A stretch of 6,196 bases of DNA. Source: Betaproteobacteria bacterium. Lineage in GTDB: Bacteria; Pseudomonadota; Gammaproteobacteria; Burkholderiales; SG8-39. Each line of letters opens with the position of its first letter. Positions within the stretch are counted from its first letter, which is position 1. Positions 1-5,625 of this stretch are shown piece after piece. A program made the position numbers and the translations under genes. The notes under the pieces are model-generated. The model was not told where the DNA came from. It ran no database searches and saw nothing but the letters and a program-made list of their open reading frames with translations. The stretch spans positions 1 through 6,196 of the forward strand of contig JAOUGZ010000178.1 of assembly GCA_029865405.1 (NCBI GenBank), written 5' to 3'.

Positions 1-1
1 C

Positions 2-220
2 AGCCGCTGCACGTTCGTGGACGCGGACGGCGACAGGGTGGTGGGCGCGACGGCCGGCCACGCGAAGGGCTGGAACTGGAAGTTTCTGGGCGGCACCGGC
101 AAGTGGGAAGGCATCCAGGGCGGGGGCACGGGCAAATCGATCGGAGCGTACCCGCGCCTCTCGCCGTCGGTATCCGCGGGCTGCGGCCTTGCCACGGGCA
201 CCTACAGCTTCCAGAAGTAG
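2..220 (+). CDS. C-terminal fragment of a small conserved hypothetical protein
   Basis: This reading frame is open from the left edge and ends at a TAG at 218-220, so only about the last 72 residues are visible and the true start lies outside the window. A GTG at 17 is probably an internal valine, because the frame continues upstream of it with a Cys-containing stretch. The visible part has an acidic DADGD stretch followed by W-x-W, then a glycine-rich GGTGKWEGIQGGGTGK segment and a C-terminal Cys-Gly turn ending in a GTYSF-like strand. Short beta-strand and Gly-Thr-Gly repeats of this kind occur in small secreted or beta-barrel-like hypothetical proteins of Proteobacteria. I recognise the style, not a named family, and assign no function. 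It is separated from the next gene by about 90 bases and is probably not part of the downstream operon. Confidence 0.7.
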   Translation, partial: SRCTFVDADGDRVVGATAGHAKGWNWKFLGGTGKWEGIQGGGTGKSIGAYPRLSPSVSAGCGLATGTYSFQK

Positions 221-242
221 CGGGGCGGCCCGGCAAGGGGTC

Positions 243-277
243 TTGGCTCTCCCGCCGCGATCCGTGTGGCGTAGACT
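243..277 (+). promoter_or_regulatory. Possible weak promoter for the five-gene operon
   Basis: The gap between the upstream fragment and the first binding-protein gene must hold the operon promoter if the operon starts here. The best -10-like hexamer is TAGACT at 272-277, about 35 bases before the GTG start. The only -35-like hexamer is TTGGCT at 243-248, but the spacing is 23 bases, too long for a standard sigma-70 promoter. No clear operator or sigma-54 element is visible. This is a weak candidate only. Confidence 0.2.
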
Positions 278-300
278 CAGCGCCGGGCGTCGTCCTTAGA

Positions 301-307
301 GGGGAGG
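301..307 (+). promoter_or_regulatory. Shine-Dalgarno site that fixes the GTG start of the first binding protein
   Basis: The purine run GGGGAGG contains GGAGG at 303-307, four bases before the GTG at 312. It is the strongest ribosome binding site in the window and sits in the only sizeable gap before the operon, supporting the GTG start and the operon beginning here. Confidence 0.7.
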
Positions 308-311
308 ACTG

Positions 312-1328
312 GTGCGCCGCATCGAGCGTCGAAACTTCCTGGCCGCGGCGGCTGCGCTCGCCGCCGCGCCGCTGGCGCGCGCGCAAAGCGCATCCGGCAC
401 GCGTACGCTCGGCGTGCTCTCCCCTTCGCCGCCGCGCACGCCGGAGTACTGGGCGAAGAGCCCGGTGATCGCGAAGCTCAAGACGCTCGGCTGGGTCTAT
501 GGTCAGAACCTGCGCATCGAAGGGGCCTATTCGAGCGGCGACATTGACCGGCTCCCCGAGCTGGCGGAAGGCCTTGTCAAGAAAGGCGTGGACGTCCTCT
601 GGGCGATCAGCCCGCCCGCCGCCGTCGCGGCTGCACGCGCGACGCGCACGATCCCGATCGTGTTCGCGCACGTCGTCTGGCCGATCGAGCTCGGGCTGGG
701 CGAATCGCTGTCGCGCCCCGGCGGCAACGTGACCGGCGTGGCCTCGATCGCCGACCCGAACGTCCTGGCGAAGCCCGTGGAGTACCTGCTCGAGATCGTG
801 CGGGATTTCCGGCGGGGCTTCGCCCTGACCCCCTCCCCCGTGCTCTACCGGACCGTGACCGGCGGAACGTTCTCGCCGCAGCTTCATACGGAGATGGACA
901 GGATCATGGATCGCCTGGGCATCGAGCGCCGGGTGTACGAGGTTGCCGACGTGAAGGACATCGACGCCGCGCTCGAGGATGCGCTCGAGATTCGCGCGCA
1001 GGCCATGTACGTGGGCTCGTCGCCGCTGCTCGTGGCGGAGATGAAGCGCATCGTCGATTTCGCGCTGCGCCATCGCCTGCCCAGCGCTTTCATCGAGAGC
1101 CAATTCGTCGCGGCGGGCGGGTTGCTGTCCTACGGCTCCGACGCCTGGGGCACGCTCTTCCAGAGCATGGACTACGTGGATGCGATCCTGCGCGGCGCGA
1201 AGCCCGCCGAGCTGCCGATCCAGCTGCCGAAGAAGCTGGAGCTGGCGATCAACCGCAGGACGTCGAACCTGCTGAGGCTGACAATCCCGCAATCGCTCCT
1301 GCTGCGCGCCGACAAGGTGATCGAATGA
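312..1328 (+). CDS. ABC-type periplasmic substrate-binding protein (PF04392-like), copy 1
   Basis: A 338-residue periplasmic binding protein of the ABC_sub_bind (TrpX/YtfQ-like fold) type that is very common in Betaproteobacteria. The GTG start is chosen from the strong upstream Shine-Dalgarno and because translation begins directly with an export signal: RRNFL at residues 6-10, an Ala-rich hydrophobic stretch, and a likely cleavage after ARA at residue 24. The arginine pair followed by N-F-L suggests Tat export, although Sec is possible. Family landmarks are the early LGVLSPSPP strand, the DVLWAISPPAAVAAARAT region, RPGGNVTGV, GGLLSYG at 269-275, YVDAILRGAKPAELP beginning at 288, and the C-terminal LLLRADKVIE. 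Near the C-terminus it has RRTSNLLRL where the family usually reads NLKTAKALG, a mild divergence. No permease or ATPase gene is adjacent. The stop overlaps the next start as ATGA. The ligand cannot be predicted, and ligand capture for the downstream sensor kinase is inference. Confidence 0.92.
   Translation: MRRIERRNFLAAAAALAAAPLARAQSASGTRTLGVLSPSPPRTPEYWAKSPVIAKLKTLGWVYGQNLRIEGAYSSGDIDRLPELAEGLVKKGVDVLWAISPPAAVAAARATRTIPIVFAHVVWPIELGLGESLSRPGGNVTGVASIADPNVLAKPVEYLLEIVRDFRRGFALTPSPVLYRTVTGGTFSPQLHTEMDRIMDRLGIERRVYEVADVKDIDAALEDALEIRAQAMYVGSSPLLVAEMKRIVDFALRHRLPSAFIESQFVAAGGLLSYGSDAWGTLFQSMDYVDAILRGAKPAELPIQLPKKLELAINRRTSNLLRLTIPQSLLLRADKVIE
1317..1328 (+). repeat. 12-base junction repeat, copy 1 (end of binding protein 1 / start of binding protein 2)
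   Basis: GTGATCGAATGA encodes the V-I-E-stop end of the first binding protein and contains the ATG of the next gene. The identical 12 bases recur at 2318-2329. Just upstream, AAGG at 1314-1317 lies seven bases before the ATG and can act as Shine-Dalgarno, so the conserved C-terminal codons also serve translation of the next gene. Confidence 0.8.
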
Positions 1329-2329
1329 AGCCGGCGCGCCGCCGCCTGATTCTCGCTGCTGCTGCACTGGCTGCCGCGCCGATCGTGCGCGGACAGCGTC
1401 GGCTTCCCGTGCTGGGAATACTGAGCCCGCACCACCTGCCACCCCCGACATTTCTCGCGAACAATCCTTTCAGCAATCGCCTGCGCGCGCTCGGGTGGTC
1501 CGAGGCGCAGACGTTGTCGATCGAGCGGGCATACGGGGAGGGTCGGGAAGATGCGTTGCCGAGCCTGGCCGAAGCACTTGTACGCAAGCGGGTTGACGTC
1601 ATCTGGGCGGTCGGCCCGGAGGCGGCGGTCGCCGCGGCGCGCGCCACCAAGTCCATTCCCGTCGTGTTCTGGGGCGTTGCCCTCCCGGTCGAGCAGGAAT
1701 TGGTGGACTCTCTGGCCCGTCCGGGGCGCAATGTAACAGGTGTCTCCTGGTACCAAGGCCCAGGCGTGGACATGAAGCGGCTGGAAGCGCTTCGGGAGAT
1801 CGCTTCTGCGGCAAAGCGACTCGCTCATCTCCATGTTCCGACCGCCGCGGCTACGGTTAGCGGCCAGCCTCATCGGAGTCCAGCCATCGCGCCGTTCGCC
1901 GAAGCCGCGGGCGCCATGGGGTTCCTCATTCGTCGATTCGATGTCACCACGGTGTCCGAACTGAGGGCGGCCTTCGGTGACATCGTCGCCTGGAACCCCG
2001 ATGCGCTGACATCAGCCGCCACGACGCTGACTTTTCGCGAGCGAGGACCGATCGTCGACTTCGCGAATCGGAATCGCCTGCCTGCCGGATACGGCAACCG
2101 GGTATTCGCCGAGGCGGGCGGGCTCATGTCCTACGGCGCCGCGGACGGATTGTCGTTCCCGCGCTGCGCGGAATACGTGGACATGATCTTGCGTGGCGCC
2201 ACTCCTGCCGAGCTTCCGGTCGAGATTCCGCGTGATTACGAATTGGTCCTCAACCTGAAGACCGCGAAGGCCCTCGGGTTCACGGTCTCGCAACCGCTTC
2301 TCCTGCGCGCCGACCGGGTGATCGAATGA
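1325..2329 (+). CDS. ABC-type periplasmic substrate-binding protein (PF04392-like), copy 2
   Basis: A 334-residue paralogue of the preceding gene, aligned along its whole length. The ATG overlaps the previous stop by 4 bases. The N-terminus has RRR at 5-7, a hydrophobic LILAAAALAAAPIV stretch and a likely cleavage near residue 23, so it is exported (Sec or Tat-like). Landmarks are LGILSPHHLPPPTF, DVIWAVGPEAAVAAARATK, RPGRNVTGVSW, GGLMSYG at 265-271, EYVDMILRGATPAELPVEIP from 283, NLKTAKALG at 310-318, and the terminal LLLRADRVIE. The C-terminal motifs are closer to the family norm than in copy 1. The middle of the two proteins has diverged strongly, so they may bind different ligands. Codon use differs from the neighbours: in residues 140-209 I count 47 of 70 codons ending in G or C, against 65 of 70 in a comparable part of copy 1 and 69 of 70 at the start of the kinase. 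This points to a different history or weaker selection. The stop overlaps the kinase start as ATGA. Confidence 0.92.
   Translation: MKPARRRLILAAAALAAAPIVRGQRRLPVLGILSPHHLPPPTFLANNPFSNRLRALGWSEAQTLSIERAYGEGREDALPSLAEALVRKRVDVIWAVGPEAAVAAARATKSIPVVFWGVALPVEQELVDSLARPGRNVTGVSWYQGPGVDMKRLEALREIASAAKRLAHLHVPTAAATVSGQPHRSPAIAPFAEAAGAMGFLIRRFDVTTVSELRAAFGDIVAWNPDALTSAATTLTFRERGPIVDFANRNRLPAGYGNRVFAEAGGLMSYGAADGLSFPRCAEYVDMILRGATPAELPVEIPRDYELVLNLKTAKALGFTVSQPLLLRADRVIE
2318..2329 (+). repeat. 12-base junction repeat, copy 2 (end of binding protein 2 / start of kinase)
   Basis: The same GTGATCGAATGA as at 1317-1328, offset by 1001 bases. It again encodes V-I-E-stop and contains the ATG of the next gene. 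The identity is consistent with duplication of a whole gene unit including its translational-coupling junction, although a conserved C-terminal peptide could give the same result. Confidence 0.8.
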
Positions 2330-4101
2330 TCCATCGCGGGCGCCTGTTCCGCCGCTACTTCACCACCATCCTCGTGCTGGTGAGCGGCGCGCTCATCGTC
2401 TCGGGCGCGATCGGCGTGTACTTCTCCTACCAGGAGAACAAGGCGGCGCTCGCCAGCCTGCAGCGGGAGAAGGCGGTCGCCGCCGCCGCGCGCATCGAGA
2501 GCTTCATCGCGCAGATCGAGCGCCAGCTCGCCTACGCGGCGCTGCCGCAGCTCGGCGGCCCTTCGAGCGAGCAGCGCAAGATCGAGTTCTTCAAGCTGCA
2601 GCGCCTCGTGCCCGCGGTGACCGACGTGGCGACGATCGACGCCGCCGGCCGGGAGCGCCTCTTCGTCTCGATCCTCGCCATGAACGTGGTCGAGTCGAAG
2701 AAGGACCGCTCGCAGGAGCCCGCGTTCCTCAACGCAAGGTCCGACAAGACCTGGTATGGCCCGGTCAGCTTCCGCAAGGAGACCGAGCCCTACATGCAGA
2801 TCGCGGTGCGCGCCGGGGACATGGTGACGGTGGCCGACGTGAACCTGAAGTTCATCTGGGACGTCATCACGCAGATCAAGGTGGGGAAGAAGGGCAAGGC
2901 CTACGTGGTCGACGCGACCGGGCACCTGGTCGCCGACCCGGACATCGGCCGCGTGCTGAGAAAGACCGACCTCTCCGGGCTCGAGCACGTGAAGGCGTCC
3001 CTCGCCGGCGCGCCGGACGCCGAGCCCGCCGTGCTCGCGCGCGACCCCTCGGGCACCGAGGTGCTGACCGCCTTCTCGCCGATCGATCCGCTCGGCTGGC
3101 GCGTCTTCGTCGAGCAGCCGGTGACCGAGGTCTACGCGACGCTGGACGCCTCGATCCTGCGCACGGCGCTGCTGCTCGCCGCCGGCTTCGTCATCTCGGC
3201 GCTGGCGGCGCTGTTCATGGCGCGCGGCATGGTGCGCCCGATCCGCACGCTGCAGGAGGGCGCGCAGCGCATCGGCGCGGGCGAGCTGGAGCAGAGGATC
3301 GACGTCCGCACCGGCGACGAGCTCGAGGCGCTCGCCGGGCAGTTCAACGACATGTCGGACGAGCTCCGGCGCTCCTATGCCGAGCTCGAGCAGAAGGTCG
3401 AGGAGCGCACCGCGCAGCTCGCCGTCGCCAACCGCCACAAGTCGGAGTTCCTCGCCAACATGTCGCACGAGCTCAGAACGCCGCTCAATGCCATCATCGG
3501 GTTTTCCGAGGCGCTGGGCGAGAGGATGTTCGGCGAGCTGAACGCGAAGCAGGAGGAGTACCTGAACGACATCCACGCCTCGGGCCGGCACCTGCTCTCG
3601 CTCATCAACGACATCCTCGACCTTTCCAAGATCGAGGCGGGGCGCATGGAGCTCGACGTGTCGAGCTTTCCCGCCGGGCCGACGCTGGAGGCGACGCTCG
3701 CCCTGGTGCGCGAGCGTGCGCAGCGAAAGGGCATCACGCTTTCGCTGCAGACCGATCCGCGGCTCGGCGAGATGCGCGCCGACGAGCGCAAGTTCAAGCA
3801 GATCCTGCTGAATCTTCTGTCCAACGCGATCAAGTTCACTCCCGAGGGCGGGCGCATCGCCGTGGGCGCGCGCGTGAACGGGAGCGGCCTCGAGTTCCAG
3901 GTGAGCGACGACGGCATCGGCATTGCGCCCGAGGAGCAGGCCGCCGTGTTCGAGGAGTTCCGCCAGGTCGGCCCGCGCGCCGAAGGCACCGGGCTCGGGC
4001 TCGCGCTCACCCGGCGCTTCGTCGAGCTGCACGGCGGCAGCATCCGCCTGGAGAGCGCCCCGCAGCGCGGTTCCACCTTCACCTTCACGATTCCGCAATG
4101 A
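2326..4101 (+). CDS. Membrane sensor histidine kinase (Cache-like periplasmic domain, HAMP, HisKA, HATPase_c)
   Basis: A 591-residue inner-membrane sensor kinase. Transmembrane helix 1 is at about residues 12-33. A periplasmic region of about 240 residues follows, with dCache-like hallmarks: WYGPVSFRKETEPYMQIAV and, at 190-206, GKAYVVDATGHLVADPD. Transmembrane helix 2 is at about 279-298. A HAMP domain (299-353) has Pro305 and Asp331-Glu332, and a coiled coil leads to the HisKA domain. The phospho-acceptor is His381 in MSHELRTPLNAIIGFSE. The ATPase domain has the N box with Asn496 and Asn500, the G1 box DDGIGI at 528-533 and the G2 box GTGLGLAL at 554-561. All catalytic motifs look intact. 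There is no attached receiver, so it is a classical kinase whose partners are probably the two receivers directly downstream. The start overlaps the binding-protein stop by 4 bases and the stop overlaps the next start by 4 bases. Direct sensing by the Cache domain, sensing through the upstream binding proteins, or both are possible. The ligand is unknown. Confidence 0.95.
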   Translation: MIHRGRLFRRYFTTILVLVSGALIVSGAIGVYFSYQENKAALASLQREKAVAAAARIESFIAQIERQLAYAALPQLGGPSSEQRKIEFFKLQRLVPAVTDVATIDAAGRERLFVSILAMNVVESKKDRSQEPAFLNARSDKTWYGPVSFRKETEPYMQIAVRAGDMVTVADVNLKFIWDVITQIKVGKKGKAYVVDATGHLVADPDIGRVLRKTDLSGLEHVKASLAGAPDAEPAVLARDPSGTEVLTAFSPIDPLGWRVFVEQPVTEVYATLDASILRTALLLAAGFVISALAALFMARGMVRPIRTLQEGAQRIGAGELEQRIDVRTGDELEALAGQFNDMSDELRRSYAELEQKVEERTAQLAVANRHKSEFLANMSHELRTPLNAIIGFSEALGERMFGELNAKQEEYLNDIHASGRHLLSLINDILDLSKIEAGRMELDVSSFPAGPTLEATLALVRERAQRKGITLSLQTDPRLGEMRADERKFKQILLNLLSNAIKFTPEGGRIAVGARVNGSGLEFQVSDDGIGIAPEEQAAVFEEFRQVGPRAEGTGLGLALTRRFVELHGGSIRLESAPQRGSTFTFTIPQ

Positions 4102-4472
4102 ATCCCATCCTGATCGTCGAAGACAACGAGAAGAATCTCAAGCTGGTGCGCGACGTGCTGCAGGCGAAGGGCTACGCAACCCTTGAGGCGGGCACTGCCG
4201 AGCATGGCCTCGAGCTCGCCCGGGGGCGCAAGCCGGCCCTCATCCTCATGGACATCCACCTGCCGGGGATGAGCGGCATCGAGGCGCTGAAGGCATTGCG
4301 CGCCGAGGCGGCGACTGCCGCAATTCCCGTGATCGCCATCACCGCGTCGGTCATGAAGGAAAGCGTGCGCGACGTCATGGCCGCCGGCTTCAACGCCTTC
4401 ATCGAGAAGCCGATCAACGTGCGCGGCTTTCTCGACAAGGTGCGCAGCATCGTCGGTGAGGCCGGGCAGTGA
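4098..4472 (+). CDS. Single-domain response regulator (DivK/CheY-like receiver)
   Basis: A 124-residue stand-alone receiver domain with no output domain. The acidic pocket is Glu8-Asp9, the phospho-acceptor is Asp52 in LILMDIHLPGMSG, the switch Thr is Thr82 in AITAS, and the conserved Lys is Lys104 in EKPI. The IVEDNEKNLKL opening and MDIHLPGMSG resemble DivK-type receivers that shuttle phosphate or act by protein contact. The ATG overlaps the kinase stop as ATGA. No good Shine-Dalgarno is visible, so translation is probably coupled to the kinase. Likely roles, by inference, are a phosphate sink or intermediate, or an allosteric regulator of the kinase or the cyclase. The whole protein is the receiver domain, so it is not truncated. 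Confidence 0.93.
   Translation: MNPILIVEDNEKNLKLVRDVLQAKGYATLEAGTAEHGLELARGRKPALILMDIHLPGMSGIEALKALRAEAATAAIPVIAITASVMKESVRDVMAAGFNAFIEKPINVRGFLDKVRSIVGEAGQ
4455..4461 (+). promoter_or_regulatory. Shine-Dalgarno site supporting the GTG start of the cyclase gene
   Basis: GGTGAGG lies seven bases before the GTG at 4469. It is inside the coding region of the receiver gene and supports the GTG, which overlaps the receiver stop as GTGA, as the true start. Confidence 0.6.
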
Positions 4473-5557
4473 GTCCGGCGGCGAAGGTCCTCGTCGTCGA
4501 CGACACGCCGCAAAACGTCAAGCTGCTCGCCGACCTGCTCGCGGCGAAGGGCTACGCGGTGACGACCGCGGCGGACGGGACGGCCGCGCTCGCAAAGCTC
4601 GCCTCGGAAACCCCTGATCTCGTGCTTCTGGACGTGATGATGCCCGGCCTCACCGGATACGAAGTGTGCAAGCGCATACGCGAGGATCCGAAGACCGCGC
4701 TCCTGCCGGTGGTGCTCGTCACCGCGCTCGATCCGCAGCAGGAGCGGGTGAAGGGCATCGAGGCGGGCGCGGATGATTTCCTGTCGAAGCCGATCAACCA
4801 GGCCGAGCTCTTCGCGCGCGTGAAGTCGCTGCTGCGCATCAAGCGGCTGCAGGACGAGGTGAAGCGCTGGAACGAGGAGCTGGAAGGGCGCGTGCGCGAG
4901 CAGGTGGCGCAGCTCGAGCGCCTCGGGCGCCTGAAGCGCTTCTTCTCGCCGCAGCTCGCCGAGCTGCTGGTCGCCGAGGGCGAGGAGATGCTGAAAGCGC
5001 ACCGGCGCGAGGTGAACGTCGCCTTTCTGGATCTGCGCGGCTTCACGGCGTTCACCGAGCGGGCGGCGCCGGAGGAGGTGATGGCCTTGCTCCGCGACCA
5101 CCACGCGAGCTTGGGCGCGCTGGTCATGTCCCACGGCGGCACGCTCGAGCGCTTCGCCGGCGACAGCGTCATGGTGTTCTTCAACGATCCCGTGCCGATG
5201 CAGGCGCCGGCGCTGGAGTCGGCACGCATGTGCCTTGCGGCGATGCGCGCGTTCGAGCCGCTCGCCGCGGCGTGGAAGAAGCGCGGCTTCGAGCTCGCGC
5301 TCGGCGGTGGCATCGCGCAGGGCTACGCGACCCTCGGCGCGATCGGCTTCGAAGGGCGCTGGGACTACGCGGCGATCGGCGGGGTGACCAACCTCGCCGC
5401 GCGCCTGTGCGCCGAGGCGAAGGGCGGGGAAGTGCTCGTGTGCCAGCGGACCATGGCGAGCATCGAGGAGCAGGCGGCGCTCGAGCCCGTCGGCCCGCTC
5501 ACGCTGCGCGGGTTCGCGCAGCCCGTGCCCGCGTACCGCGTCACGCAAATCAAATAG
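4469..5557 (+). CDS. Response regulator with class III adenylate/guanylate cyclase output domain
   Basis: A 362-residue cytoplasmic protein. Residues 5-125 are a receiver domain with Asp11-Asp12, phospho-acceptor Asp55 in LLDVMMPG, Thr85 and Lys107. Residues about 125-165 form a charged coiled-coil linker ending in RFFSPQLAELL. Residues about 180-345 are a class III cyclase homology domain. The two metal-binding aspartates are present (Asp188 in FLDLRGFT, Asp232 in AGDSVMVFF), as are the transition-state residues Asn308 and Arg312 in TNLAARL. The purine-selecting positions are unusual: Arg228 replaces the common Lys, and Ala301 replaces the common Asp/Thr. I recall related bacterial receiver-cyclase proteins with similar FFNDPVP and DYxAIGxVTNLAARL motifs, so this looks like a real subfamily. 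Product (cAMP, cGMP or other) is uncertain. The GTG start overlaps the previous stop as GTGA. The TAG stop lies inside the left arm of a palindrome, so the final Lys codon comes from that element. Phosphorylation by the upstream kinase is the likely control, by inference. Confidence 0.93.
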   Translation: MSPAAKVLVVDDTPQNVKLLADLLAAKGYAVTTAADGTAALAKLASETPDLVLLDVMMPGLTGYEVCKRIREDPKTALLPVVLVTALDPQQERVKGIEAGADDFLSKPINQAELFARVKSLLRIKRLQDEVKRWNEELEGRVREQVAQLERLGRLKRFFSPQLAELLVAEGEEMLKAHRREVNVAFLDLRGFTAFTERAAPEEVMALLRDHHASLGALVMSHGGTLERFAGDSVMVFFNDPVPMQAPALESARMCLAAMRAFEPLAAAWKKRGFELALGGGIAQGYATLGAIGFEGRWDYAAIGGVTNLAARLCAEAKGGEVLVCQRTMASIEEQAALEPVGPLTLRGFAQPVPAYRVTQIK

Positions 5558-5625
5558 GGACAGACCTCATTTATCCAGTCTGCGCTTGGTGCGCAGACGT
5601 CGACAAATGAGGTCTGTCCCTATTT
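5552..5625. repeat. 74-base nested palindrome, REP/BIME-like, between convergent genes; possible bidirectional terminator
   Basis: The outer arms are perfect 21-base inverted repeats at 5552-5572 and 5605-5625, each starting from its outer tip with AAATAGGGACAG. Between them lies an inner perfect 8-base stem GTCTGCGC (5578-5585) and GCGCAGAC (5591-5598) with a TTGGT loop. Unpaired internal segments of 5 and 6 bases separate the two stems. As RNA from either strand it would form a long two-tier hairpin, which could end or protect both convergent transcripts, but no long T tract follows. From memory, GGGACAGACC-type palindromes recur in environmental Proteobacteria and some lie near IS200-like REP-associated transposases. 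That link is tentative and no transposase is in the window. The arm tips contain the TAG stops of both flanking genes. Confidence 0.88.

Noticed and set aside
17..220. GTG at 17 as the true start of the first gene
   Set aside because: The frame is open to the window edge with plausible coding sequence before it and no Shine-Dalgarno visible, so the gene is treated as truncated by the window.
243..261. Possible sigma-54 promoter starting at TTGGCT
   Set aside because: The GG element is partly matched, but no TTGC-like -12 element lies at the required spacing.
2236..4098. A 620-residue open frame on the minus strand opposite the kinase gene
   Set aside because: It lies codon-aligned opposite a gene with almost all third positions G or C, which removes antisense stop codons. 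Its product is a low-complexity Arg/Leu/Glu/His-rich sequence without recognisable domains, while the plus-strand frame has every kinase motif.
4172..5548. A 458-residue open frame on the minus strand opposite the receiver and cyclase genes
   Set aside because: Same cause: a GC-rich antisense shadow with biased composition and no domain, spanning two well-supported plus-strand genes.
5230..5610. A plus-strand frame running from inside the cyclase gene through the palindrome
   Set aside because: It is an Arg/Ala-rich out-of-frame shadow of the cyclase domain that stays open by chance into the repeat.
5552..5625. Palindrome as an integron attC site or CRISPR repeat
   Set aside because: The arms lack the RYYYAAC/GTTRRRY ends of attC sites, and there is only one unit with no spacer-repeat periodicity.
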